Shown here one piece after another: positions 1 through 9,226 of a stretch of DNA of 60,036 bases. Each line of letters begins with the position of its first letter. The stretch's first letter is position 1. Made by a program: the position numbers and the translations under genes. Origin of the DNA: a bacterium (GTDB taxonomy: Bacteria > Zhuqueibacterota > QNDG01 > JAGLOF01); NCBI GenBank assembly GCA_023139105.1, contig JAGLOF010000022.1, forward strand, positions 1 to 60,036. Direction: 5' to 3'. Under the pieces are notes generated by a model. That model did no database searches, had not been told where the DNA came from, and saw only the letters and a program-made list of their open reading frames with translations.

Positions 1-2
1 AA

Positions 3-335
3 GTTCATGCTTTGGTTATACTGGGCATGGCCAACAGCCGTATGAAAGATTTTTATGATCTGTTTGTCCTTCTGCAATTGTATTCCTTTGAATCGTCAGA
101 TTTAGTAAGAGCTGTTAAGGCGACTTTTATACAAAGGAAGACCAGCCTGCCTGGCAATACACCGGTCGCTTTGACTGGCCAATTTGCTGAAGACGAGAGG
201 AAGAATAATCAATGGCATGCTTTCCTCAACCGGAACCATATTGAAAATGCGCCACTCAACCTTGGTGAAGTTATACAAGAACTGAATATAAAACTTGAGG
301 GGTTATGGACAGTTGAAGTAGAATTAAAGAAGTGA
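3..335 (+). CDS. AbiEii/AbiGii-type nucleotidyltransferase toxin, C-terminal part (5' end outside window)
   Basis: The reading frame is already open at the first bases, so the gene is cut by the window edge; only about 110 C-terminal residues are visible. The stretch SRMKDFYDL after a hydrophobic VHALVILGMAN segment matches the conserved region of AbiEii-family nucleotidyltransferases, the toxin halves of type IV toxin-antitoxin and abortive-infection pairs. The catalytic N-terminal region and any antitoxin gene would lie upstream, outside the window, so intactness cannot be judged. The 150 bp after the stop hold no convincing gene. Family call is by recognition of the motif. Confidence 0.7.
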   Translation, partial: VHALVILGMANSRMKDFYDLFVLLQLYSFESSDLVRAVKATFIQRKTSLPGNTPVALTGQFAEDERKNNQWHAFLNRNHIENAPLNLGEVIQELNIKLEGLWTVEVELKK

Positions 336-487
336 TTTCAAAAACGCTCTATGGCGATTTTTCAGGCCTTCGCAATAGAACCTATTTGGCGCAAAGTACT
401 ATGACCCAAGGGCAACACAGTTATTTTTACCTGTTCGATATGCAGAAATATTACCCTGATTCCAAATAACTTATAAAGGAGAAAGTT

Positions 488-3400
488 GTGATCAATTTCA
501 TGAAGACGTTAACGAACATAAAGATGGATAATGTGCCAGCTACATACCACACAATTTCCAGAGATATTAACTTGGAGAACTTCCGGTTTCAAAAGTTAAT
601 AAAAAAATCAATCAGCATATTATATATTTTGCTATTTGTATCTTCAGCTTTTTCTCAAGGTACACGCCTGTTACGTCAGCCTTCTATAAGCTCCAGCCAT
701 ATTGTATTTGCATATGGTGCTGATCTCTGGATTTCAAATCTGGAGACACGGGAAGTGCAGAGGCTTACAAGTACACCTGCGGTAGAATCAGATCCTCATT
801 TTTCTCCTGACGGTAATTTGATAGCTTTTACTTCAAATAGATCTGGTGTAAAGGCTGTTTATACAATTCCAATTGAAGGTGGTACACCAACGCGTCTTAC
901 ATGGTTTCCAGTTTCATCACGGGCCAGGGGATGGACACCTGATGGGAAACGTGTTCTCTATGCATCCACAAGAGAAACCGCTCCTACAGCTTTTGATCGT
1001 TTGTGGACGGTTTCTGTAAGTGGTGGGCCTTCAACCCTTGTGACGTCTCAGTGGGGTACTAATGGAGCATATGGGCCGCGTGGAGACAATATTGTTATTG
1101 ACCGCATATCAAGGTGGGATAAAGAGTGGCGCAACTACAGAGGTGGGCAGAATACATCATTGACAGTGCTTAATATCAAAGATTTATCCGAGACTCTTAT
1201 TCCAAACGAGAGAACTATAGATATTCAGCCAACATGGATGGGGGGTTATGTATATTTTATTTCAGATAGAGACTGGATTTCAAACATTTGGTCATTCTCA
1301 ACTAAAACAGGTGCCTTGAAACAAATAACCAAATTCAAAGGTTCAGATATTAAATGGTTGAGCAGTGGTGATAACAAGCTTGTTTTTGAACGTGATGGTT
1401 ATCTTCATTTGTTCAATCTTCAGAGTGGTAAATCAAGGCAATTGAGTATAACTGTTCAAGGTGATTTTCCATGGGCAGAGCCACAATGGGAAGATGTAAG
1501 TAAAAAAGTAACATCAGTCTCTGTCTCTCCAACAGGTAAACGTGCGTTGATGGAAGCGCGAGGTGAAATTTTTACTATTCCTTTTGAGCATGGTGATGCC
1601 AGGAATATTACCAGAAGTTCCGATGCGGCAGATCGTGCTCCAATATGGTCTCCAAAGGGCGGTAAGATTGCATGGTTTTCTGATGCGGGACAGAAGGATT
1701 ACAAGCTCTATATTGCTTCACAGGACGGTCTGTCATCTCCTTTATCTATATCTATCGGTGAATCAAAAATGGCATGGGATCCGGCATGGTCTCCTGATGG
1801 CAAATATATTGCTTTTATTGATGATGATGTTAGAATTCGTATTGTTGATATCGATACAGAAAAAATATTTACTGCTGATACAGGAGGGGCAAATCTGGAA
1901 CGAGGATCAAGTGTATTATCCTGGTCTCCTGATTCCAGATGGCTTGCTTATTCCAAGACCGGCTCAAATAATTTCAGGCGTATAATGATCTGGTCTCAAG
2001 AGACAAAATTTGTGAAAGCAATTACAAATTCATTTGCCGATGCCTTTGCACCTTCGTTTGACCGTAATGGTAAAAATCTATACTTTTTAGCAAGTACAGA
2101 TGTTGCACTTGCATCGGGTTGGGCAAATACCTCTTCAATGAAGGCCGACCCATCCTACGGTGCATATGTTATTAATTTATGTAAAGACGATCACTCTCCT
2201 TTTAAATACAGGAGTGATGATGAGGATGAGTCAACAGATAATGCTCACAATAAAGAGATTCATACAGCAGAAGAGAAAAAAGAAGTTAAAAAATCTGATG
2301 ACAAAGAAGATAACATTGTAAAAATTGATTTTGAGGGTATTGAGCGCAGAATTTTGGCATTGCCTATGCCGGTCAGGAATTATAAATATATGGTCAGTGG
2401 GCCGGAAGGATCTGTATTTATTGCAGAACAACTACACAACAGCAGAAATAGTATCATCCATAAATTTTCTCTTGAGAAACGTAAGGCTGAAGATTTTATA
2501 CAAAATACAAAAAGAATATCTGTTTCGGCAGATGGTAAAAAAATACTATTTCAGCAAGGCCAGGCATGGAAAATTGCCGATACGGCCGCTCCTGTTAAAA
2601 ACGGTGGGAAGAAACTTTCAATCAAGTTGAATATGAAACTTAACAGATTTGCAGAATGGCGGCAAATTTTTGAAGAAGCCTGGCGTTATGAACGTGATTA
2701 CTTTTATGATCCCGATATGCATGGACGTAATTGGAAGGGAGTTTATGATCGTTACGCACCGCTTATTCCTTTTGTACGTCACCGTGCAGACCTCAGCTAT
2801 ATTATTGATCAGCTAAATGGTGAATTATCAGTCGGACATAGTTTTGTTTATGGTGGCGATCTGCCTGAAGTTGCCAAGTCGACAGTTGGCCTGTTAGGTG
2901 CAGATCTCGTTGTGGAAAATAAAGTTTGGAAGATTCAACGCATCTATACAACAGAGAGCTGGAATCCCGGATTAAAAGGTCCCCTGGATCAACCTGGAAT
3001 GAAGGTTAAAGCGGGTGATTACCTTGTTGGAGTGAATGGTTACGAGTTGACGTATAAAGATGATCCTTACAGTTTCCTTGATGGAACTGCCGATTGTCAG
3101 ACCATTATCCATATTAATGATACACCTGATTTTAAAGATTCCTGGCAAATCGTTGTTAAACCGATAGGATCTGATAATGCACTACGCCAGAGAACATGGG
3201 TAGAAGACAACAGACGTCTTGTTGATAAGCTATCCAATGGTAGATTGGCATATGTGTGGATCCCCAACACATCAACTCCCGGAATTGTATCTTTCGACAG
3301 GTATTTCTTTGCACAGCAACATAAAGAAGGTGCCGTAATAGATGAACGTTTTAACGGCGGAGGCTTACTTGATGATTATATGGTTGATTTAATGACCAGA

Positions 3401-3853
3401 ACTTTAAGAGCCGGGCTTACTAACGAAGTTCCCAATGGCAAATCATTTCAGCTTCCTGCAGGTATACTTGGCCCAAAAGTATTGCTTATCAATGAATTAG
3501 CAGGTTCAGGAGGTGATTATTTTCCATGGGCGTTCAGGCAGCAGAAAGTCGGTCCACTTATTGGAATGCGTACATGGGGCGGCCTGGTGAAATCATCTGT
3601 ACATTACAGACTTGTAGATGGCGGAGCTCTTACTGCACCTGATAATGCGGTGTTTGATCCCATTAACAATAAATGGGTTGCAGAAAATGTAGGTGTTCCT
3701 GCGGATATTGTTGTACGGCAAGATGCAAAATCATTATCTGAGGGGCGTGATGTACAACTTGAAAGGGCGGTCAAAGAAGCGTTAGCACTGATTGAGAAAA
3801 AGGGGAAAATTGTTGTTAAACGCCCTGAGTTTTCAAAACCTGCCAAACAATAA
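488..3853 (+). CDS. Tricorn-like S41 peptidase with N-terminal WD40-like propeller
   Basis: A 1121-residue secreted or periplasmic protease. The start is GTG with AAGGAG 6 bases upstream; the hydrophobic signal segment (about residues 40-56, ending SAFSQG) comes after an unusually long polar leader. Residues about 60-600 carry repeated PD40/WD40-like blades (for example SPDGNLIAFTSNRSG and SPDGKYIAFIDDD). An acidic Lys/Glu-rich linker (about 570-620) follows, then a tricorn core, a PDZ-like segment and a C-terminal S41 fold. Likely catalytic residues are H784 (in ELSVGHSFV) and S1007 (in ELAGSGGDYFPW), by analogy with tricorn protease. It probably trims peptides outside the cytoplasm. No partner gene is adjacent; a terminator follows. 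Confidence 0.9.
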   Translation: MINFMKTLTNIKMDNVPATYHTISRDINLENFRFQKLIKKSISILYILLFVSSAFSQGTRLLRQPSISSSHIVFAYGADLWISNLETREVQRLTSTPAVESDPHFSPDGNLIAFTSNRSGVKAVYTIPIEGGTPTRLTWFPVSSRARGWTPDGKRVLYASTRETAPTAFDRLWTVSVSGGPSTLVTSQWGTNGAYGPRGDNIVIDRISRWDKEWRNYRGGQNTSLTVLNIKDLSETLIPNERTIDIQPTWMGGYVYFISDRDWISNIWSFSTKTGALKQITKFKGSDIKWLSSGDNKLVFERDGYLHLFNLQSGKSRQLSITVQGDFPWAEPQWEDVSKKVTSVSVSPTGKRALMEARGEIFTIPFEHGDARNITRSSDAADRAPIWSPKGGKIAWFSDAGQKDYKLYIASQDGLSSPLSISIGESKMAWDPAWSPDGKYIAFIDDDVRIRIVDIDTEKIFTADTGGANLERGSSVLSWSPDSRWLAYSKTGSNNFRRIMIWSQETKFVKAITNSFADAFAPSFDRNGKNLYFLASTDVALASGWANTSSMKADPSYGAYVINLCKDDHSPFKYRSDDEDESTDNAHNKEIHTAEEKKEVKKSDDKEDNIVKIDFEGIERRILALPMPVRNYKYMVSGPEGSVFIAEQLHNSRNSIIHKFSLEKRKAEDFIQNTKRISVSADGKKILFQQGQAWKIADTAAPVKNGGKKLSIKLNMKLNRFAEWRQIFEEAWRYERDYFYDPDMHGRNWKGVYDRYAPLIPFVRHRADLSYIIDQLNGELSVGHSFVYGGDLPEVAKSTVGLLGADLVVENKVWKIQRIYTTESWNPGLKGPLDQPGMKVKAGDYLVGVNGYELTYKDDPYSFLDGTADCQTIIHINDTPDFKDSWQIVVKPIGSDNALRQRTWVEDNRRLVDKLSNGRLAYVWIPNTSTPGIVSFDRYFFAQQHKEGAVIDERFNGGGLLDDYMVDLMTRTLRAGLTNEVPNGKSFQLPAGILGPKVLLINELAGSGGDYFPWAFRQQKVGPLIGMRTWGGLVKSSVHYRLVDGGALTAPDNAVFDPINNKWVAENVGVPADIVVRQDAKSLSEGRDVQLERAVKEALALIEKKGKIVVKRPEFSKPAKQ

Positions 3854-3886
3854 TTTAATAAATTTGAACGATACGGTAGACTGTTG

Positions 3887-3928
3887 AAAAACCCCGGGTG
3901 TCGCGCTTTTTGCGTCCCCGGTGTTTTT
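3887..3928. terminator. Bidirectional intrinsic terminator between the convergent protease and tatC genes
   Basis: AAAAAC pairs with GTTTTT, then after a C/T mismatch CCGGG pairs with CCCGG, and an inner CGC pairs with GCG around a GCTTTTT loop. Both strands end in a run of T, so it can stop transcription from either side. Confidence 0.65.
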
Positions 3929-4050
3929 ATGAAAGAAAAAGATCGGGAACAACCGGGGGAGATTTCACAACAATAAATTTCCAGGTATGAAGTACAATTT
4001 AGACAGGTTAAATGGATCAACAAAATCCCAAGATAAATAGAGATCTGCTA

Positions 4051-4836
4051 TTAGTCCTTTTTTTCTCCATATTCATCATCCCATTTAGCATCACGTGCTT
4101 TTTTTCTACTGTATCCATACATGGCAACAAATATGCTGATCTCATATAAAACAAGTAGAGGCAAAGCCATAAGCATCTGGCTCATAGGGTCGGGAGGTGT
4201 TACAATTGCGGAAAAGATAAATGTGATGACAATACCGTATCGGCGATATTTTCTCATAAACTGAGGTTTAAGAATTCCCAAATTTGATAAAAGTAGAGAG
4301 ATAACGGGTAATTCAAAAACAAGGCCTGCAACTAATATTAATCTAAGAACAAAGCTCATATAATAATTTATGTTTATCTCTGCACTGATAGTTTCCGTAC
4401 CCATTCCAAATAAAAATGGCAGAACAGTTGGAATAATAATAAAATATGAGAAAGCTGAACCCAGAAGAAAACAGAATGTTGTCAGGAAAATACTGGGGAA
4501 TACAAAATTGCGTTCCGATGAATGCAGGCCCGGAGAGACAAATTGCCAGAATTGATAGAAGATAACCGGTAAAGAGATAACAATACCAACGGCAATTGCT
4601 ATCTCAATTCTTACGGTTAACATTCCAGTAGGCTTTAGAAAAAGTAGATTTGCCGGATCAGCAAGGTGATCATTAGGCATTGTCAAAATTTTTAAAATTG
4701 CCCCGGTAAAGGGGAAGGTCACTACCATAAAAAGGACCACAGAACCTAAACTCTTGAGAATGCGCCATCGCAATTCTTCCAGATGCTCCAGAAATGGCAT
4801 TTCATTTTTTGTAGATTTAGTAGTCTTCTCGGTCAT
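4051..4836 (-). CDS. tatC: Sec-independent protein translocase subunit TatC
   Basis: A 261-residue polytopic membrane protein, normal length for TatC, the substrate-receptor subunit that binds twin-arginine signal peptides. The N-terminal MPFLEHLEELRWRI stretch is the hallmark FLxHLxELRxRI motif, followed by six hydrophobic segments; the FxFxFPxxFY-type region between helices is also typical. It lies 20 bp after rnfA on the same strand, so it is probably the last gene of the rnf operon, occupying the place where rnfB often sits. No tatA or tatB gene is in the window. Confidence 0.93.
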   Translation of the reverse strand: MTEKTTKSTKNEMPFLEHLEELRWRILKSLGSVVLFMVVTFPFTGAILKILTMPNDHLADPANLLFLKPTGMLTVRIEIAIAVGIVISLPVIFYQFWQFVSPGLHSSERNFVFPSIFLTTFCFLLGSAFSYFIIIPTVLPFLFGMGTETISAEININYYMSFVLRLILVAGLVFELPVISLLLSNLGILKPQFMRKYRRYGIVITFIFSAIVTPPDPMSQMLMALPLLVLYEISIFVAMYGYSRKKARDAKWDDEYGEKKD

Positions 4837-4856
4837 GACCTTCCACAGATATTAAA

Positions 4857-5492
4857 TTAAAATTTAAGTCCTGCAAATCCCAGGAATGCAATGGACATAC
4901 AACCAGCCATGATAAAAGCAACAGGTGCGCCCTGCATAGCCTTTGGAAGTCTTGCAAGTTCAAGCTTTTCACGAAGACCTGCCATGAGAACCAATGCCAG
5001 AGTGAATCCAATGCCTGAAGTAAATCCATTTACCAGTGCCTGAATAAAATTATACTCACTATCAATATTTAAAAGTGAGACACCCAATACAGCACAGTTA
5101 GTAGTAATTAAAGGAAGATAGATACCAAGTGAACGATACAGACCCGGGCTGACCTTCTGAATAATCATTTCAACCAGTTGAACCAAAGTAGCAATAACCA
5201 AAATGAAAGTAATTGTTCTTAAGTATGTCAGATCCGGAGGAGTTCCTTGAGATCCCATAAATAGTTTAAACAATATATTTGAAGGCGTTGGAGCCAGGAA
5301 GTATGTATAAATTGTCCATGTTACTACAGAGGCCATGCTCATGACAAAGATAACGGCCATACCCATACCAACAGCTGAATCTAATTGCTTTGATACGCCT
5401 ATATAGGGACAGAGTCCGAGAAAGCGCATTAAAACAAAGTTAGAAACAAATATGGCACCAACTGCTATAACTAAAAATGTATGAAAATCCAT
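4857..5492 (-). CDS. rnfA: Ion-translocating oxidoreductase subunit RnfA
   Basis: A 211-residue integral membrane subunit of the Rnf complex, which couples electron flow between ferredoxin and NAD to Na+ or H+ translocation. The N-terminus has the conserved segment NFVLMRFLGLCPYIGVS, whose Cys takes part in the membrane iron site of Rnf/Nqr; a second such motif, TTNCAVLG, lies near residue 135. Six hydrophobic segments are visible. GAGAGG precedes the ATG. It is 15 bp downstream of the homologous rnfE and shares the inverted-topology fold with it. The somewhat longer-than-usual central loop (TPSNILFKLFMGSQGTPPDL) is the only oddity. Confidence 0.93.
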   Translation of the reverse strand: MDFHTFLVIAVGAIFVSNFVLMRFLGLCPYIGVSKQLDSAVGMGMAVIFVMSMASVVTWTIYTYFLAPTPSNILFKLFMGSQGTPPDLTYLRTITFILVIATLVQLVEMIIQKVSPGLYRSLGIYLPLITTNCAVLGVSLLNIDSEYNFIQALVNGFTSGIGFTLALVLMAGLREKLELARLPKAMQGAPVAFIMAGCMSIAFLGFAGLKF

Positions 5493-5507
5493 ATAAATTC
5501 CTCTCTT

Positions 5508-6107
5508 TTAGCTGGCTGAGCGACGATGCTCTATCCAGTTAAGAAAAGCGACTAAAAAACCAATGGTCAGGAAGGCGCCGGGTGACATTACAAAAATTGC
5601 AATAGGTTCAAAGTCGGTTCCAAAAAGAGGAAAGCCAAGCCATGTTCCCGCTCCCAGTATCTCTCTAACAGATGCAATCAGTATCATTGCAAATGCAAAT
5701 CCTGCACCCATTCCCAGGCCATCAATTATTGATGAAATAGGAGTGTTTTTTGATGCAAATGCCTCAGCTCTGCCCAAAATAATGCAATTAACAACAATTA
5801 ATGATATGAAATTTCCCAATGATTTGCTTAATGCAGGGAAAAATCCAGCCATTACCATCTCAACCAATGTTACAAAAGATGCAATGACAATAATAAAAAT
5901 AGGAATCCGTATTTTTGCTGGAACACCTTTTCGTATGAGTGAAATGACAAAGTTGGAACAAACTAATACAAATGTAGTAGCTGCACTCATGCCAATGGCA
6001 TTACTCACCGAAGAAGAAGTCGCCAGAACAGGGCAGAGGCCCAGCATCAGGCGGAGTACCGGATTCTCCCGATAAATTCCCTTGATGAATTCTTTGGTTA
6101 GCGACAT
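5508..6107 (-). CDS. rnfE: Ion-translocating oxidoreductase subunit RnfE
   Basis: A 199-residue membrane protein, paralogous to RnfA. The segments ENPVLRLMLGLCPVLATS and SLIVVNCIILGRAEAF each carry a conserved Cys-containing motif. The start is taken at the ATG at 6107 (MSLTKEF), because the TTG five codons upstream is itself part of the GGAG ribosome-binding site. Its job in the complex is to form, with RnfA, the core that carries the membrane-buried iron-sulfur site. The gene lies directly between rnfG and rnfA. Confidence 0.92.
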   Translation of the reverse strand: MSLTKEFIKGIYRENPVLRLMLGLCPVLATSSSVSNAIGMSAATTFVLVCSNFVISLIRKGVPAKIRIPIFIIVIASFVTLVEMVMAGFFPALSKSLGNFISLIVVNCIILGRAEAFASKNTPISSIIDGLGMGAGFAFAMILIASVREILGAGTWLGFPLFGTDFEPIAIFVMSPGAFLTIGFLVAFLNWIEHRRSAS

Positions 6108-6128
6108 ATATCTATTCTCCAATTATGC

Positions 6129-6719
6129 TCAAAAATTAATATATTGATTATTTTCTGTGATTTCTTCTTTGAGCCATGTCAAAGATTGGGATATACTGTT
6201 CGTAATGGCGCGTGAAGTTATTGTTGCACCGGTGATTGATTGAATCTGGCCGCCATCTTTGTCAACTTTTAACTCATTTAAGAATTTTCCAATAAATTGT
6301 TCCTGCCACCATGATGAAGAATCTCCGTATTTTATCTCTTCACATTTTGTGCCAAGTCCCGGGGTTTCGTTTTGAGATAATATATTAGTTGCCAACAATA
6401 CAAATGATGTATCCACGCCAAATAAAGTCCTGATATCACTGGAATAACCATAATTCACTGCCAGCATTGCAAATCCTACAGGTTGCATTTTTTTCTTATC
6501 TGCAAAACCTTTGTAATAGACAATTTCACCTTCAATTTCAACAGGCTCAATTACTCCATTTTCAGTCCCTGGTAAAACAGATTTTAAACCGTTAGTCAAT
6601 TCACCATCCTGTTGAGCGATTATACGGGGCAATGTAATCTTGTTTACATATGCCAGGGCTCCGGAGGCTATCACCGCAACCAGCATTAAGATGGCTGCAA
6701 ATTTAACAATCTCTTTCAT
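6129..6719 (-). CDS. rnfG: Rnf electron transport complex subunit RnfG (FMN-binding)
   Basis: A 196-residue protein with one N-terminal membrane segment (about residues 6-24) and an extracytoplasmic FMN-binding domain. The sequence SITGATITSRAI near residue 170 is the flavinylation motif; the second Thr of GATIT is the expected covalent FMN attachment site (family knowledge). GGAGG lies 9 bases before the ATG. It sits 5 bp after rnfD. Attachment of FMN needs an ApbE flavin transferase, which is not in this window. Confidence 0.93.
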   Translation of the reverse strand: MKEIVKFAAILMLVAVIASGALAYVNKITLPRIIAQQDGELTNGLKSVLPGTENGVIEPVEIEGEIVYYKGFADKKKMQPVGFAMLAVNYGYSSDIRTLFGVDTSFVLLATNILSQNETPGLGTKCEEIKYGDSSSWWQEQFIGKFLNELKVDKDGGQIQSITGATITSRAITNSISQSLTWLKEEITENNQYINF

Positions 6720-6724
6720 TTTGA

Positions 6725-7747
6725 TTAACCTCCAAACACTTTTGGTTTAGTATATCTGTCAAGCAGTGGGGTTGCTAAGTTCATGAGCAGGATTGAGTAT
6801 GAAACGCCTTCAGGATACCCACCCCAGAGTCTGATTACAAATGTAAAGATACCACATCCAATTCCAAAGTAGAGACGCCCCTTGAATGTAACAGGCGTGG
6901 TTGTCATATCAGTTGCCATGAAAAAGGCACCTAATATTAAACCACCGGAAAGGATATGAAATATTGGATTTCCGGAGAAAAGGCCATTGGTTCCGCCAAA
7001 AGCCCAAGTGAGAATTGCAACAGTACCAATATATGCAAAAGGTATTTTCCAACCAATTATACGTTTATACATAAGGAAAACAGCACCTAGTAGCAGTAAA
7101 ATAGCTGAAGTCTCTCCAAGGCACCCACCAACACGTCCCCAAAAAAGATTGCCGGATGAATTATAGAGCTGAGTAATTGCCTGTGTTGCTTCGGTAACCT
7201 GTTCAGCCGAATAATTAACGCTGTTAGTAAGAATTTCGCGTGCACCCTTGAAAACATTCAAAGGAGTTGCATTGGTTATTGCATCAATTCCTGAAAGTGT
7301 ACCGCCTTTGGGTGCTGTTCTGAAAACTGTCATATGCACTGCCCAGGAAGCCATTAGAAATGCACGTCCTATAAGAGCGGGATTCATTGGATTATAACCC
7401 AAACCACCAAAAGCCATTTTACCGATACCAATACCAGCAACTGCACCTATTGCCGGAAGCCATAACGGTACCTCTGCAGGGACATTATATGCCAGTAGCA
7501 ATCCGGTAATAATTGCACTTCCGTCTTGAAGCTGTATAGGCCGCTTCATCATTTTACTGAATAAGGCCTCTGCGCCCAATGATGCAGCAATTGCTACGGC
7601 AATTACCCAAAGTGCATGTAATCCAAAAAAGTAAATTCCGCCAATACCCGCAGGGATAAGGGCTATGACTACTGCATACATTATTTTTTGAATGCTATCG
7701 CCATCTTTTACATGCGGAGAAGGGGATATTACAAAGCGACGTTCCAT
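6725..7747 (-). CDS. rnfD: Rnf electron transport complex subunit RnfD
   Basis: A 340-residue polytopic membrane subunit of the RnfD/NqrB family. The N-terminal RRFVISPSPHV and the segments GYNPMNPALIGRAF and TDMTTTPVTFKGR are conserved family blocks. The Thr in DAITNATPL is the probable covalent FMN site. An ATG six codons upstream lies within the GGGAGGA sequence, which is more likely the ribosome-binding site of the ATG at 7747. This is the main ion-channel candidate of the complex. Tight spacing on both sides places it within one rnfCDGEA operon. Confidence 0.94.
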   Translation of the reverse strand: MERRFVISPSPHVKDGDSIQKIMYAVVIALIPAGIGGIYFFGLHALWVIAVAIAASLGAEALFSKMMKRPIQLQDGSAIITGLLLAYNVPAEVPLWLPAIGAVAGIGIGKMAFGGLGYNPMNPALIGRAFLMASWAVHMTVFRTAPKGGTLSGIDAITNATPLNVFKGAREILTNSVNYSAEQVTEATQAITQLYNSSGNLFWGRVGGCLGETSAILLLLGAVFLMYKRIIGWKIPFAYIGTVAILTWAFGGTNGLFSGNPIFHILSGGLILGAFFMATDMTTTPVTFKGRLYFGIGCGIFTFVIRLWGGYPEGVSYSILLMNLATPLLDRYTKPKVFGG

Positions 7748-7786
7748 ATGTATATGTCCTCCCATTATTATTAAAAAAGGCGACGA

Positions 7787-9112
7787 CTAAACGGCCTTTT
7801 TCTGTTCATTAATTAATGCTTTACCCAATTTGATATAGTGTACAAGGTGACGCTTTGCAGGGCAGATAAAACTGCATGTACCACATTCCATACAATCAAA
7901 AATGCCAAGCTCATTTGCTTTGTCAAATTTGTTGTATTCCACATACGACGCAATATGATTGGGTAAAAGTTTCATGGGGCAGACGTCAACACAACGTGCA
8001 CATGCAATACATGGATTCTCTTCTTGCATATTAGCAGTTTTTTCATCTAATACAAGAATTCCGGATGTGCCTTTAATTACCGGTACAGCATCTGTAAGTT
8101 GAGCCATGCCCATCATAGGACCGCCATTTACAATTTTCGCGGTATTATCCTTCATACCACCACAACAGGCAATCAACTCTGAGAAAGGTGTACCTATTCT
8201 GGCAAGTAAGTTCTTAGGCTCATGAATGGAAGTGCCGGTTACTGTAACTACACGTTCAATTAGTGGTTTCTGCATAGCAACAGCTTCATAAATTGCAACG
8301 GCTGTTCCAACATTTTGAACAACACATCCTATTTCCATTGGTAATTTACCGGCTGGAACGTCTCTATTTGTAGATGCTTTAATTAATTGTTTCTCAGCAC
8401 CCTGTGGATATTTAACTTCAAGTACAACTACCTCGATACCAGTTTCTTTATTTACTTTTTCTTTTAAAAGGGCAATTGCATCGGGTTTATTCGCTTCAAT
8501 ACCAATATATCCGGTATCAATTTTGAGAATTTTCATGATCAAGCGCATTCCCTTAATAATTTCATCGGGACGCTCAAGCATAATTCTATGATCAGCAGTT
8601 AAAAACGGTTCGCATTCAACACCATTTAAAATTAATGTGTCTATATTTTTATCTTCAGGAGGAGAGAGTTTGACATGGCTGGGGAATGCAGCTCCACCCA
8701 TACCGGCAACACCAGCATCGGCGATACGCTGTTTCATCTGTTGTACATCCAATTCAAAATAATCGGGCTCTTCTTTAAAATCAGATATCCAGCTATCTTC
8801 ACCGTCACTCTCAATTACAACAGACAATAAGTTGGCACCCAGAGGATGGGGACGTTGTTCAATTGCCTTAATAGTACCTGAAATAGAAGCATGAACAGGC
8901 ACAGAGACAAATTTAGATGAGCTGCTCAAGGCCTGCCCTTTTTTAACCGTTTGACCTTTTTCAACAATAAGATCTGATGGAGCACCAATATGTTGCTGAA
9001 TTGGGATAATAACTGTCTCCGGCAAAGGCATTATCTCAATTGCCTTGGCACTCGACCATTGTTTTTCATCATGCGGATGTGTACCACCGCTGAAAGAGTT
9101 TTTCCGAAACAT
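7787..9112 (-). CDS. rnfC: Electron transport complex subunit RnfC
   Basis: A 441-residue peripheral subunit that oxidises or reduces NAD(H). The N-terminal FSGGTHPH sequence is typical of RnfC. A Rossmann-like NADH/FMN-binding region follows (GMGGAAFPSHVKL, ILNGVECEP). Two 4Fe-4S motifs near the C-terminus, CIACARCVDVCP and CMECGTCSFICP, distinguish it from NqrA. The ATG at 9112 is preferred because GGAG lies 5 bases upstream; a TTG ten codons earlier has no such site. It is the first gene of the operon. rnfB, which supplies the ferredoxin-side clusters, is missing both before rnfC and after rnfA. Confidence 0.94.
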   Translation of the reverse strand: MFRKNSFSGGTHPHDEKQWSSAKAIEIMPLPETVIIPIQQHIGAPSDLIVEKGQTVKKGQALSSSSKFVSVPVHASISGTIKAIEQRPHPLGANLLSVVIESDGEDSWISDFKEEPDYFELDVQQMKQRIADAGVAGMGGAAFPSHVKLSPPEDKNIDTLILNGVECEPFLTADHRIMLERPDEIIKGMRLIMKILKIDTGYIGIEANKPDAIALLKEKVNKETGIEVVVLEVKYPQGAEKQLIKASTNRDVPAGKLPMEIGCVVQNVGTAVAIYEAVAMQKPLIERVVTVTGTSIHEPKNLLARIGTPFSELIACCGGMKDNTAKIVNGGPMMGMAQLTDAVPVIKGTSGILVLDEKTANMQEENPCIACARCVDVCPMKLLPNHIASYVEYNKFDKANELGIFDCMECGTCSFICPAKRHLVHYIKLGKALINEQKKAV

Positions 9113-9226
9113 GCACGCTCCGAATGTTTTATGAGTCTTCAAACATGATTGAAGGACGTTTATGAATAATTTATTTGAATTTTATATAAAATTTCCCACT
9201 GTCATATGCATGTGGAATCATGATTT

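Noticed and set aside
332-469. A 45-codon frame starting GTG at the AbiEii stop
   Set aside because: It overlaps the stop codon by 4 bases, but it has no ribosome-binding site and no recognisable domain; it is more likely a chance frame or remnant.
4857-9112. Na+-NQR instead of Rnf
   Set aside because: RnfC has two 4Fe-4S motifs that NqrA lacks, and there is no NqrF gene.
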